DNA of 64,000 bases from Flammeovirgaceae bacterium (GTDB lineage Bacteria > Bacteroidota > Bacteroidia > Cytophagales > Cyclobacteriaceae). Positions within the stretch are counted from its first letter, which is position 1; each line of letters begins with the position of its first letter. The notes under the pieces are model-generated. The model was not told the origin of the DNA. It saw nothing but the letters and a program-made list of their open reading frames with translations, and did no database searches. The position numbers and the translations under genes are program-made. The stretch is taken from the NCBI GenBank assembly GCA_020635915.1, contig JACJYU010000002.1, forward strand, positions 496,001 through 560,000, given 5' to 3'. This document shows positions 42,937-51,415 of this stretch, in pieces.

Positions 42937-43500
42937 CTACAATTCCTTAAACCCGGAGACCCCGCCAGAGACGATGAACTTCATGGCCGAAGGACCCGAT
43001 ATCTGGATGGGCTTGACATTGGCTTTTGGAACGAGGTAATGATAACCGGAAATGGCATAGGAATGGGGAAGGTACACCACCACCATTTCGTTCAGGCCCA
43101 GGTCGGACAAATCCTTTTGTGTGACAAACCCGATTTGATAAATCTCATTCTCCTTGTTGATGGTGACCAGCACTGGTTTGTCAAACTTTTTCTTTTCGCC
43201 AACAAAGGCAGAAAGCAAGTCTTTTACCGAGGAGTAGATCAATTTAATAAACGGGAGCCGGTGCATACCTATTTCGAGCACTTCCACAAATGCCTGGAAG
43301 GCATAGGTGGAGGTGAGGTAGCCAAAAATGCTTATTGCTGCCACGATGATCAAAAAGCCAATACCGGGAATGGGCAAGTTCAATAAACCATCCAGCCAGC
43401 TAAACCCCATGTATATCACATAGGCGGTGGCCGTAAGGGGCACGATAAACAAGGTGCCGCTAAAAAAATACCTGGCAAATTTTCTGAATGTTTGGCGCAT
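42937..43500 (-). CDS. DUF502 family membrane protein
   Basis: 187 residues. Two transmembrane segments near the N-terminus (YFFSGTLFIVPLTATAYVIYM and GIGFLIIVAAISIFGYLTSTY) precede a soluble domain with HRLPFIKLIYSSVKDLLSAFVGEKKKFDKPVLV and VVYLPHSYAISGYHYLVPKANV, all DUF502 features. Function is unknown. It lies directly downstream of the nqr terminator with only about 20 nt between, so its own promoter is unclear. Confidence 0.88.
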   Translation of the reverse strand: MRQTFRKFARYFFSGTLFIVPLTATAYVIYMGFSWLDGLLNLPIPGIGFLIIVAAISIFGYLTSTYAFQAFVEVLEIGMHRLPFIKLIYSSVKDLLSAFVGEKKKFDKPVLVTINKENEIYQIGFVTQKDLSDLGLNEMVVVYLPHSYAISGYHYLVPKANVKPIQISGPSAMKFIVSGGVSGFKEL

Positions 43501-43519
43501 GGTCGTAAGTGTTTATGAC

Positions 43520-43551
43520 AAAAAAAGCCCCCAATTAGAATCAGGGGCCTT
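43520..43551 (-). terminator. terminator after nqrE
   Basis: Minus-strand hairpin AAGGCCCC / GGGGGCTT with an 11-nt loop and seven T, 22 nt past the nqrE stop. It closes the nqr operon before any nqrF. Confidence 0.8.
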
Positions 43552-43573
43552 CCAATTCCATTGACAAAAACCA

Positions 43574-44185
43574 TTACATGGCAATGCCGATGAAAGACTT
43601 AAATGCAATGCCCATTAACCCTGTAATGATCATCGTGAGCCCCAGCCCACGCAATCCATCCGGCACATTTGAATATTTTAGTTTTTCCCTAATGGCGGCC
43701 AGGGCCACAATGGCCAGCATCCAGCCCACACCGGAGCCAAAACCAAATACGGTGGCTTCCGCCAGGGTATAATCCCGCTGCACCATAAACAACGCGCCCC
43801 CAAGTATGGCACAGTTCACGGCTATCAGGGGAAGGAAAATCCCCAGTGACCCATAAAGGGCGGGCGATACCTTCTCCACGATCATCTCCACCAATTGCAC
43901 CATGGCCGCTATAATGGCGATGAACATGATAAACTGAAGGAATTCAAGGTTTACGCCTTCAAACTGCGGGCTGATCCACACCAGGGCATTTTCTTTCAAT
44001 ATGTATTCCTGCACCATCCAGTTGGCAGGAACGATGATCGTCAAAACAAAAATCACAGCTGCCCCAAGGCCCATGGCCGTGGAAACCTTCTTGGATACCG
44101 CCAGGTACGAACACATGCCCAAAAAATAGGCAAAGATCATGTTCTCTACAAAAATTGATTTTATTCCTATGCTTATCAGTTCCAT
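43574..44185 (-). CDS. nqrE: Na+-translocating NADH:quinone reductase subunit E
   Basis: 203 residues, six transmembrane helices. The cysteines in YFLGMCSYLAVSKKV and LIAVNCAILGG are those that, with NqrD, hold a 2Fe-2S centre in the membrane in Vibrio. Ends the run of nqr genes here; the next gene is not nqrF. 19 nt separate it from nqrD. Confidence 0.96.
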   Translation of the reverse strand: MELISIGIKSIFVENMIFAYFLGMCSYLAVSKKVSTAMGLGAAVIFVLTIIVPANWMVQEYILKENALVWISPQFEGVNLEFLQFIMFIAIIAAMVQLVEMIVEKVSPALYGSLGIFLPLIAVNCAILGGALFMVQRDYTLAEATVFGFGSGVGWMLAIVALAAIREKLKYSNVPDGLRGLGLTMIITGLMGIAFKSFIGIAM

Positions 44186-44204
44186 GGCTGAAATCGTTTA
44201 CTTG

Positions 44205-44870
44205 TTATTGCTCCACATATCCGGACTTGGTGCGTTGTACCCAGATGATAATGGCCAGGATCATAAAGGCACCAATTGAATCCACCATCAGGCCGTTGTT
44301 CACATAGGGAATGCCCAAGGCTTCAAAAACCTTAAAGTTCAATATAGACCCAGACCCTAAAAATTCCCTAAAGAAGGACACGGCCAGGATGATCCACGCA
44401 TAGCCCAGCCCACTGCCGAATCCGTCCAAAATCGAATCGTATGGTTTATTGCCCATGGCAAATGCTTCCAGGCGCCCCATCACAATGCAGTTGGTGATGA
44501 TAAGCCCTACAAACGCGCCCAACACTTTAAACATCGGATAGTTGTAGGCTTTCAAAAACTCGCTCACCAACGTAACAAATGTGGCCACCACCGCCAATTG
44601 CACGATAATACGGATACGGTTCGGGATGAAATTCCTTATCAAGGAGATGATCAGGTTGGAGAACACCACGGTAAAAATCACGGCCAACCCCATGATAATG
44701 GTCGGCTCCATTTTAATGGTGATGGCCAGCGCTGAACATATTCCCAATACCTGAACGGTAATCGGGTTTTCTTCATTAAGCGGGTCGGTGACTATTTTCT
44801 TGCGCCTTTTTGACAACAGGGGTTCTGCTGCCTTCTTTACTGCTTTTTGTTCAACTACTTCTGTGCTCAT
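44205..44870 (-). CDS. nqrD: Na+-translocating NADH:quinone reductase subunit D
   Basis: 221 residues, about six transmembrane helices. VQVLGICSALAITIKME and GLIITNCIVMGRLEAFAMGNKP carry the paired cysteines that match NqrE. An N-terminal basic extension (KKAAEPLLSKRRKKIV) of about 25 residues precedes the usual start of the family. Part of nqrABCDE. Confidence 0.96.
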   Translation of the reverse strand: MSTEVVEQKAVKKAAEPLLSKRRKKIVTDPLNEENPITVQVLGICSALAITIKMEPTIIMGLAVIFTVVFSNLIISLIRNFIPNRIRIIVQLAVVATFVTLVSEFLKAYNYPMFKVLGAFVGLIITNCIVMGRLEAFAMGNKPYDSILDGFGSGLGYAWIILAVSFFREFLGSGSILNFKVFEALGIPYVNNGLMVDSIGAFMILAIIIWVQRTKSGYVEQ

Positions 44871-44881
44871 ATACTTGCCTG

Positions 44882-45631
44882 TTAAAGCCCTGCCACTTGT
44901 TGTGACTTTACTTTCTCAAAATACGATTCATAGCAATCCAAATAACTTTTTAGCATCTTGTTCACCCCATTTCCCGTCATGGTGGCACCGGACATGCCGT
45001 CCACATGGTGGCTGTCCAACGGCAACCCTTTCTCGCCCTTCACCATTTCAACGGAAACAAGGTTGCCCTTGTCGTCATATATCTTCTTGCCCACAAACCG
45101 CTCGCTCACCACCGGGTCATCGGCAATGCGTGCGCCCAGCCCCGGGGTTTCGGCCTTATGTCCAAAGGATACCCCCTTTACCGTCTCCAGTTTATTGTCC
45201 AAAGCGATAAAGCCCCATATCTTGTCCCACAAGCCATTTCCGTACACGGGCAAAATGTAAGCATCAATTTTGCTGGAGTCTTGTTCGTCCATATATTTAA
45301 ACACCGGGAACAACCTGTCCTCAGGCTTCAGTTTATAATTTTTGGCCACATCCACTTTCTCGGCCACCAAGGGCTGCCCTTTGGCATCGGTCTTTACCTC
45401 CTCGCCTTTGTAGTTTACGACCAGGCTTTTGATGCGCTTGTCATAAATGCCGAGCACGTCATCTTTTTTCGTAATCGTCATCACCGCCCCCAATATCTGG
45501 GATTTGGTATCATACTCAATGGACAAAGCCTGGCGTGGGCCCAGCAATAGGGAAGTGACCGCCAGAACCCCCCCTACAAAAAAGGTAGTGATGAGGGTGA
45601 ACCCAATAATGTAATAATTAGACTGTCGCAC
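44882..45631 (-). CDS. nqrC: Na+-translocating NADH:quinone reductase subunit C
   Basis: 249 residues from a GTG start. One N-terminal transmembrane helix (IIGFTLITTFFVGGVLAVTSLLL), then a periplasmic FMN-binding domain with the flavin attachment motif SGATMTG in HVDGMSGATMTGNGVNKML, where FMN is bound to the second threonine by a phosphoester bond. It overlaps nqrB by 14 nt. Confidence 0.96.
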   Translation of the reverse strand: MRQSNYYIIGFTLITTFFVGGVLAVTSLLLGPRQALSIEYDTKSQILGAVMTITKKDDVLGIYDKRIKSLVVNYKGEEVKTDAKGQPLVAEKVDVAKNYKLKPEDRLFPVFKYMDEQDSSKIDAYILPVYGNGLWDKIWGFIALDNKLETVKGVSFGHKAETPGLGARIADDPVVSERFVGKKIYDDKGNLVSVEMVKGEKGLPLDSHHVDGMSGATMTGNGVNKMLKSYLDCYESYFEKVKSQQVAGL

Positions 45632-46820
45632 GTTGTAACCTTCTTTTTTTGTTTGCCTTCACTATATAATAATCAATTAATGGCGCAAAAACGTTCATCA
45701 ACAAGATGGCGAGCATCACCCCCTCAGGATAGGCGGGGTTGAACACCCGGATGATGACCGACAACACGCCAATCAGGAACCCGTAAATCCATTTTCCTGT
45801 CTCGGTTTGCGCTGCCGTGACGGGGTCGGTGGCCATAAATACCGCCCCAAACGCCAACCCGCCAATCACCAAATGGTACTGTGCCGGCATTTGCATAAAT
45901 GGGTTGGCGCCAATCAGGTTCATGCCCAGGCCCATGAAATAGGTGCCTGCAAAAACGCTGACAATGATTTTCCAGCTCCCCACACCTGTGGCGATCAGGA
46001 TCACCGCACCGATAAGGCACATGAGCACGGAGGTTTCCCCTATACTGCCGGGCATCATGCCCATGAACAGGTTTTTAAAACCATAAATGCCGTCTGCCCA
46101 GCCGGCCCCAAAGGCGTTCAGGCTGTCCACCACGTTTGCCCCGGTGGACAATGAAGCAGCCCCAATGGCCAGGGGCGTGGCCCCGGAAAACCCTGCCACA
46201 GGCGAGGCCCCTCCAAAATAAGTCCATACCTCACCGGATATGTCCGAAGGGTAGGCAAAATACAAGAATGCCCTGGCGGTAAGCGCCACGTTCAATATGT
46301 TCATCCCGGTTCCCCCAAAAGCCTCCTTTCCGATAATTACCGCAAAGGCCGTGGCCAGGGCCACCTGCCAAAGGGGGATGTCTGGGGGCATTATCAGCGG
46401 AATGAGCATGCCGGTGACCAAAAAGCCTTCATTTACGGGGTGCCGCCTTATGGTCGCAAAAACAAATTCTATCCCCAAACCCACCGCATACGATACTATA
46501 ATAATAGGGAGCACTTTTACCACACCGATCCAAACCTGGTCGCCAAAAGAGGCGGAGGTGTCGCCAATGGCGATAAAATGCTGATGGCCTACGTTCCAGA
46601 TGCCAAACAAGAGGCAGGGCACCATGGCAATGATCACGGTCATCATCAGCCGCTTCAAGTCCACTGCGTCACGGATCTGCGCGCCCTTTTCACCATTTAC
46701 CGTGTTGGGGGAAAAGGCAAATGTTTCAATGGCCTCATAAGCATAGAAGTACTTCTCCCACTTTCCCCCCTTTTCAAAATGATGCTTAACCTTATCGAAT
46801 TCTTTGCGTAGAAACTTCAT
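45618..46820 (-). CDS. nqrB: Na+-translocating NADH:quinone reductase subunit B
   Basis: 400 residues with about ten transmembrane helices. FMN attachment motif SGATPLAI in VAGFSGATPLAIGAA, and FGGTGMNILNVALTARAFLYFAYP and MATDPVTAAQTETGKW are typical. NqrB is the main Na+-conducting subunit and also binds riboflavin. Nine nt separate it from nqrA. Confidence 0.96.
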   Translation of the reverse strand: MKFLRKEFDKVKHHFEKGGKWEKYFYAYEAIETFAFSPNTVNGEKGAQIRDAVDLKRLMMTVIIAMVPCLLFGIWNVGHQHFIAIGDTSASFGDQVWIGVVKVLPIIIVSYAVGLGIEFVFATIRRHPVNEGFLVTGMLIPLIMPPDIPLWQVALATAFAVIIGKEAFGGTGMNILNVALTARAFLYFAYPSDISGEVWTYFGGASPVAGFSGATPLAIGAASLSTGANVVDSLNAFGAGWADGIYGFKNLFMGMMPGSIGETSVLMCLIGAVILIATGVGSWKIIVSVFAGTYFMGLGMNLIGANPFMQMPAQYHLVIGGLAFGAVFMATDPVTAAQTETGKWIYGFLIGVLSVIIRVFNPAYPEGVMLAILLMNVFAPLIDYYIVKANKKRRLQRATV

Positions 46821-46828
46821 ACTTTGAA

Positions 46829-48193
46829 TCAGCTATTCTGTAACAATTCAATACCTTCCCTTAATATTTGCTGCACATTGTGCTTGGACACGTCCACAAA
46901 CTCGCAAAGGGCCAGGTCTTCTTCAATCACCTCGTAGATGCCCAACTCCTCCATTTCATCAATGTCCCCTGCCAAAATGGATTTCAACAGGTAGGTGGGA
47001 AGGATGTCCATAGGGGTAACGCGCTCAAACACCCCGGTCTGGACAAAGGACCTGGGCTCCCCATGGGTATTGGAATCTACTTTAAATTCTTTTCCCCTTG
47101 CCAGGAAAGACATCAGCCCAAAAGCCCTGTGGAAACTGACTTTGTTTATTGATGGGGCAATCCACCCCAAAAACTCATAGTGGTCGCCTTCAGGAATGAT
47201 GGTGGCATAATTATCGAAAAACCCGACATACCCATCAAGGGCTACCCGGGTGCCGGTAAGCACATTGCCGGAAATCACCCGCACGTGGTCATTGGCAAGC
47301 CTATTCTGGGCCAGGGTTTTGATGGACACGCCCGTGTAGGTTTTATAATACTGGGGTTCTTTCACCTCGGAGCCAACCAGGGCAATGGTGCGGGAGGCAT
47401 CATGAATGCCATGAAGGAACAGCTTCCCAATTTGGATAACGCCAAACGGGTTTATGGTCCACACGATGTCGCCCTTGTTGATAGGGTCGAGGTGGTGTAT
47501 TTGCACCCCTACGCACCCGGCCGGATGGGGGCCTGAAAATTTGTTCAGTTCCACACCGGAGGCCTGCGAGAACACAGAAGATATTTCGCTGGTGGTGTGC
47601 ACGTTTAGGTGTATGGGGCCGGTGGTGAGTTTTTTCAGTACGTCCAGGCCTGCCTGGAAGGATGCGTCCTCCCCTTTGAACAGGATACTGTAATCAGGTG
47701 CCAGGGGGTGTGTATCAAATGCGGAAACGTGGATGGCTTTTGGCTTGGCCTCGGGGTCGGCAATGTTCCCGTAAGGGCGCTGTACCAGGTTGGGCCATAC
47801 ACCGGCTTCCAGCATCAGCTTTTTTACCTCTTCGGCACCAAGCTTGGCAATTTCGGTGGTTGAATGTTGCTTAAATGTTTTATGCGATACCTGCTTGTCA
47901 GCTAATATCCTAATTTCCAGCAACTTGCGCTTTTCCCCCCTCCTCACCTCGGCAATTTCACCACTTACGGGCGCCACGTGCAATACGTTTGGGTGCCGTT
48001 TGTCATGAAAAAGCGGTGTGCCGGCCTTTACCGTGTCCCCCTCCTTCACGAGTACTTTGGGAATGTACATCCCCGGAAAATCAGTGGGTTTTACGGCAAA
48101 AGTATCGGAGTGTTCAAGTGGGGTGGTTTTTGGGGCTGCTTTGCCCGCAAGGTTGATATTAAATCCTTTCTTGATTCGAATGAATTTGCCCAT
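46829..48193 (-). CDS. nqrA: Na+-translocating NADH:quinone reductase subunit A
   Basis: 454 residues, cytoplasmic. The N-terminus IRIKKGFNINLAGKAAP, GMYIPKVLVKEGDTVKAGTPLFHDK and HPAGCVGVQIHHLDP are NqrA-specific. NqrA sits on the cytoplasmic face of NqrB, near the quinone site. First gene of the operon, with a recognisable promoter upstream. Confidence 0.96.
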   Translation of the reverse strand: MGKFIRIKKGFNINLAGKAAPKTTPLEHSDTFAVKPTDFPGMYIPKVLVKEGDTVKAGTPLFHDKRHPNVLHVAPVSGEIAEVRRGEKRKLLEIRILADKQVSHKTFKQHSTTEIAKLGAEEVKKLMLEAGVWPNLVQRPYGNIADPEAKPKAIHVSAFDTHPLAPDYSILFKGEDASFQAGLDVLKKLTTGPIHLNVHTTSEISSVFSQASGVELNKFSGPHPAGCVGVQIHHLDPINKGDIVWTINPFGVIQIGKLFLHGIHDASRTIALVGSEVKEPQYYKTYTGVSIKTLAQNRLANDHVRVISGNVLTGTRVALDGYVGFFDNYATIIPEGDHYEFLGWIAPSINKVSFHRAFGLMSFLARGKEFKVDSNTHGEPRSFVQTGVFERVTPMDILPTYLLKSILAGDIDEMEELGIYEVIEEDLALCEFVDVSKHNVQQILREGIELLQNS

Positions 48194-48228
48194 GCTTAAA
48201 GTGGCAATTTTGTTTGTTTAGGCCGTGG

Positions 48229-48257
48229 CAAAATTAGTAATTAAATCCATTGGACAA
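48229..48257 (-). promoter_or_regulatory. promoter of the nqr operon
   Basis: Minus-strand TTG (48255-48257), 18-nt spacer and TAATTTTG (48229-48236), close to the Bacteroidota TTG-N19-TAnnTTTG model. The leader before the nqrA ATG is about 30 nt and contains AAATTGCCACTT, the same 12 nt found in the coaD leader. Confidence 0.6.
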
Positions 48258-48316
48258 AGCCAAAAAAGACTTAAAGAATTGGACGGTTTGTTGAACGGAC
48301 AAGGGGATAAAAACCG

Positions 48317-49000
48317 CTATGCCAAAGATAGTATTTTGCCTGTGGCAAGCCGCACCACCTCGTCCACTTGCTCTTCCACGGTGATATGGGTAGTGTCGAT
48401 CACGATGGCATCTTTTGCCCTTACCAAAGGGCCCACCTTCCGTGTGCTGTCCTGCTTGTCGCGCTGTTCCAAATTCCCAATCACCTTGTCGAGGCCCACC
48501 AGTTCGCCCCCATCGAGCAGTTCCTTTTGCCTTCTGAAAGCCCGCACCATCAAGTCTGCCGTAAGGAATAGCTTTAGTTCCGCCTCCGGGAATACCACCG
48601 ACCCGATGTCCCGGCCATCCATTACTATCCCCTTCTTTTTTCCCAGCTTCCGCTGCCCTTCCACCATGGCGGCACGCACTTCCTTAATGGCGCTTACCTG
48701 GCTTACCATTTCGGCCACTTCCATCTTTCGGATTTTCTTCCCGGCATTGAGTCCGTTGAGGTAGGTGTCGGTCGTCCCCTGCGGGTTGATTTTAAAACCT
48801 ACCTTGATATTGGAAAGCGCGCGCGCGACTTCGCGCGGGTTGGTGATGGCCACATGGTGCTCCTGGAAATAAACGGTGACTGCCCGGTACATGGCCCCGG
48901 AATCCACATAAAAATACCCCAGTATTTGGGCCACGGCTTTGGCCGTGGTGCTCTTGCCGCAGGCAGAGTGCCCATCGATGGCTATTATGATTTTTTTCAT
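48317..49000 (-). CDS. cmk: cytidylate kinase
   Basis: 227 residues. P-loop GHSACGKST at 10-18, DSGAMYRAVTVYF and MDGRDIGSVVFPEAELKLFL are family hallmarks. It phosphorylates CMP and dCMP with ATP. The small lipoprotein gene ends one base before its ATG, so they are one transcript. Confidence 0.96.
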   Translation of the reverse strand: MKKIIIAIDGHSACGKSTTAKAVAQILGYFYVDSGAMYRAVTVYFQEHHVAITNPREVARALSNIKVGFKINPQGTTDTYLNGLNAGKKIRKMEVAEMVSQVSAIKEVRAAMVEGQRKLGKKKGIVMDGRDIGSVVFPEAELKLFLTADLMVRAFRRQKELLDGGELVGLDKVIGNLEQRDKQDSTRKVGPLVRAKDAIVIDTTHITVEEQVDEVVRLATGKILSLA

Positions 49001-49001
49001 A

Positions 49002-49145
49002 CTAGCAGTCTTTGAGCGGGCAAGGAATGGGCTTTCCTGGCTTCAATTTTTTATGCTTGTGCGTATGGGAGGTGGAGGCACATGAAACCAAAAGGGCCAG
49101 CACCATTACCGTGGCAAGCGTTTTCACTGTTTCAAATACTTTCAT
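49002..49145 (-). CDS. small lipoprotein, 47 residues
   Basis: A complete minus-strand frame of 48 codons from ATG at 49145 to TAG at 49002. It encodes MKVFETVKTLATVMVLALLV, then the lipobox SC at 21-22 followed by ASTSHTHKHKKLKPGKP and a C-terminal CPLKDC. The signal (basic start, hydrophobic core, Ser-Cys) and the one-base spacing to cmk support a real gene too short for routine gene calling. The histidine/lysine-rich tail and paired cysteines resemble tiny Bacteroidota lipoproteins; function unknown. Confidence 0.7.
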   Translation of the reverse strand: MKVFETVKTLATVMVLALLVSCASTSHTHKHKKLKPGKPIPCPLKDC

Positions 49146-49278
49146 AATCCTGTTTCAAAATAAAAAAAACAAACCCAATTATAATGTAGGCCGGCATAAC
49201 TTAAAACGGCCGCTACCTGGCATAAGCATGCCCTTCCATCGGCTTTCCGTGGCACGGCAAACCGGCACCCTTGTTCCA

Positions 49279-49310
49279 TTGCCACCTCGTCATTTTTTTG
49301 GTTAAATTTG
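49279..49310 (+). promoter_or_regulatory. promoter before the basic coiled-coil gene
   Basis: TTG at 49279-49281, 21-nt spacer and TAAATTTG at 49303-49310. The -7 ends 29 nt before the ATG at 49340. Confidence 0.5.
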
Positions 49311-49339
49311 AGGCAGCCCGTGCCTTAAATTTATGGTAT

Positions 49340-49657
49340 ATGAAAAAGAAGAAAGAAGGAAATGCAGAAAAGTTTTTTAAAGACTTTGGAAAAAAAGTCG
49401 ACCAATTCATTGTGGAGCTAAATGAAGCCAATGACCGGTTGAAAAAAGATTTTGAGGACAAGTTTGAAGACCTTAAAAAAACAAAAGACAACCTAAAGAA
49501 GGAAGTCAAGAACAAAGAACGGTGGAAGGAGGTAGAGCACTCCCTTAAAAAAGCAGGCAGCGAATTGGAGAATGCCTTTAAGGCTGCCTTCCGAAAACAA
49601 AAAGCAAAAAAGGCCAAGGCAAAGCCCAAGCCCAAGGCAAAAAAAGCCACGCGCTAG
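49340..49657 (+). CDS. small basic coiled-coil protein
   Basis: 105 residues from the ATG at 49340, after a promoter; upstream codons are open but precede it. MKKKKEGNAEK leads into a heptad-rich helix (VDQFIVELNEANDRLKKDFEDKFEDLKKTKDNLKKE) and the tail KQKAKKAKAKPKPKAKKATR is extremely lysine-rich, like histone H1-type or nucleoid-protein tails. Soluble, no signal peptide. Function unknown; a DNA- or RNA-binding role is only suggested by the tail. Confidence 0.65.
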   Translation: MKKKKEGNAEKFFKDFGKKVDQFIVELNEANDRLKKDFEDKFEDLKKTKDNLKKEVKNKERWKEVEHSLKKAGSELENAFKAAFRKQKAKKAKAKPKPKAKKATR

Positions 49658-49729
49658 GCGGCAAAAGAAGTAAGGACGGGCTGGCCCTGGCCCCTCCTTA
49701 CCTCCATGCCCCGCACAAAATGTTGGCCC

Positions 49730-51136
49730 TCAAATCTTGACCGATTTCCATTTTCCTTTCCTAAAAATGGCCACGCTGGCAATCGTAAGGGCAGACTCGG
49801 CAATGGGAATGGCCGCGAACACCCCTAGCGGGCCGAATCCGAGCGGAATGGCCAGCACATATGCCAACGGGACCTGAAGGAACCAAAAGGCGAACAAATT
49901 CAGTATGGTGGGCGTCCGAGTATCCCCGGCACCGTTGAACGACTGCGCTATGATCATGCCATATCCATAGAAAATGTACCCCAGGGCAATGATCTGGAGG
50001 CACCGCATACCGTAATAGACCACCTGTTCCTCTGTGGTGAAAAGCCGCAGGATGTTTTCGGAAAACAATAAGAACACCACCATCACCACTGTAAGGAAAA
50101 TCATGTTGTAAAAGCCGGTCTTCCATACGGAGTGTTCAGCCCTGTCCGGTTGGGCGGCACCCAGGTTTTGCCCCACCAATGTGGCCGAGGCATTGGACAT
50201 CCCCCAGGACGGCAAAATGGTGAACATGATCACCCGGATGGCTATGGTGTACCCGGCCAAAGCCGCACTGCCAAACCCTGCCATGATCTTCACCAGGAAA
50301 ATCCAACTGGCCGAGGCGATCAAAAATTGGCCCGTGCCCCCGGCAGATACTTTTAGCAAACGGCCGATGATGGCCCAATTGATGGCCAATGGCGCAAGGT
50401 GGACCTTTAATATGCCCTTCCCCCGCATCAGGTAAACAACCTGGTAAACCACCCCGGCCGTACGCCCGATGTTCGTTGCTATGGCAGCGCCCTCCACCCC
50501 GAAGCCGGCCATGGGGCCAAGCCCAAAAATAAATATAGGGTCAATAATGATATTGATGATATTGGCAAACCACAAAGAACGCATGGCCACTGCGGCATTT
50601 CCCGCGCCCCTGAACACGGCATTGATGAGGAACAACAGCATGACGCTAAAATTCCCCACAAACATCCACCGCGTGTAGCCCGACCCCGTTGTGATTATTT
50701 CCCCGGAAGCGCCCATAAGAAGGAGTATGTCCTTATAAAAGAAAAACCCCAGGGCGCCAATCACGGATGCAATGGTGAAGCCGACATAAATGGATTGCAG
50801 GGCGGCCACTGCCGCGCCCTTTGTGTTTTTCTCCCCTATGCGCCTGGCCACCATGGCCGTGGCCCCCATGCTTAGCCCAATGGCTATGGAATACACAAGG
50901 GTAAGGACAGACTCCGTAAGCCCTACCACGGCCACGGCATGGCTGTCGTTGAGGCGGCTTACATAAAAAATGTCCACCACGGCAAACAAGGATTCCATGG
51001 CCATCTCCAGGATCATGGGTATGGAAAGCATGAAAATGGCCTTGTTAATGCTGCCCTCCGTAAAGTTTTGTTCATCCCCACGGATGGCCTGTTTGAACAA
51101 TTGAAATATAGAAGTTGCTTTTGCTAAACTTCGCAT
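49730..51136 (-). CDS. MATE family efflux transporter
   Basis: 468 residues with twelve hydrophobic segments in two related halves, as in the MATE superfamily. Family-like stretches include INKAIFMLSIPMILEMAMESLFAVVDIFYV, IGLSMGATAMVARRIGEK and GMSNASATLVGQNLGAAQPDRAE. It should export organic cations or drugs using Na+ or H+. The upstream leader region (51137-51415) is G+C-rich and structured but matches no riboswitch I know well. Confidence 0.93.
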   Translation of the reverse strand: MRSLAKATSIFQLFKQAIRGDEQNFTEGSINKAIFMLSIPMILEMAMESLFAVVDIFYVSRLNDSHAVAVVGLTESVLTLVYSIAIGLSMGATAMVARRIGEKNTKGAAVAALQSIYVGFTIASVIGALGFFFYKDILLLMGASGEIITTGSGYTRWMFVGNFSVMLLFLINAVFRGAGNAAVAMRSLWFANIINIIIDPIFIFGLGPMAGFGVEGAAIATNIGRTAGVVYQVVYLMRGKGILKVHLAPLAINWAIIGRLLKVSAGGTGQFLIASASWIFLVKIMAGFGSAALAGYTIAIRVIMFTILPSWGMSNASATLVGQNLGAAQPDRAEHSVWKTGFYNMIFLTVVMVVFLLFSENILRLFTTEEQVVYYGMRCLQIIALGYIFYGYGMIIAQSFNGAGDTRTPTILNLFAFWFLQVPLAYVLAIPLGFGPLGVFAAIPIAESALTIASVAIFRKGKWKSVKI

Positions 51137-51415
51137 AATAACATGAATTGAAAGGATAAAAAATTGAGACTATGGCCCCTATTGGGGGCCTGCTTTTAGT
51201 GGCCTTGTGAAGACCGCAAGCGACCGGCCAACCCCGGTAGGCAGCCGGTGAGGATTACCAGCTTCATATTCGTATGCGTTTAGCGTTTTTTTGGAAACGT
51301 GGGCGAAGGTGGGAAAAATCCCCCACATAACAGGCACGTTTTTGCAAAAAAATTTAAAAAAAGGGCATGGCCGCCCCGCCACTCGTGCCCTACTCCCTAA
51401 ATTTGGGGTAGGTTG

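Noticed and set aside
42937..43500. possible nqrF after nqrE
   Set aside because: The gene has two membrane helices and DUF502 motifs, and no ferredoxin CxxxxCxxC or FAD/NADH-binding motif.
51179..51275. c-di-GMP-I (GEMM) or FMN/cobalamin riboswitch
   Set aside because: On the plus strand CCGGTAGGCAGCCGG resembles the GEMM 3' half but the 5' conserved part is missing and no plus-strand gene follows; on the minus strand the FMN and cobalamin cores are incomplete.
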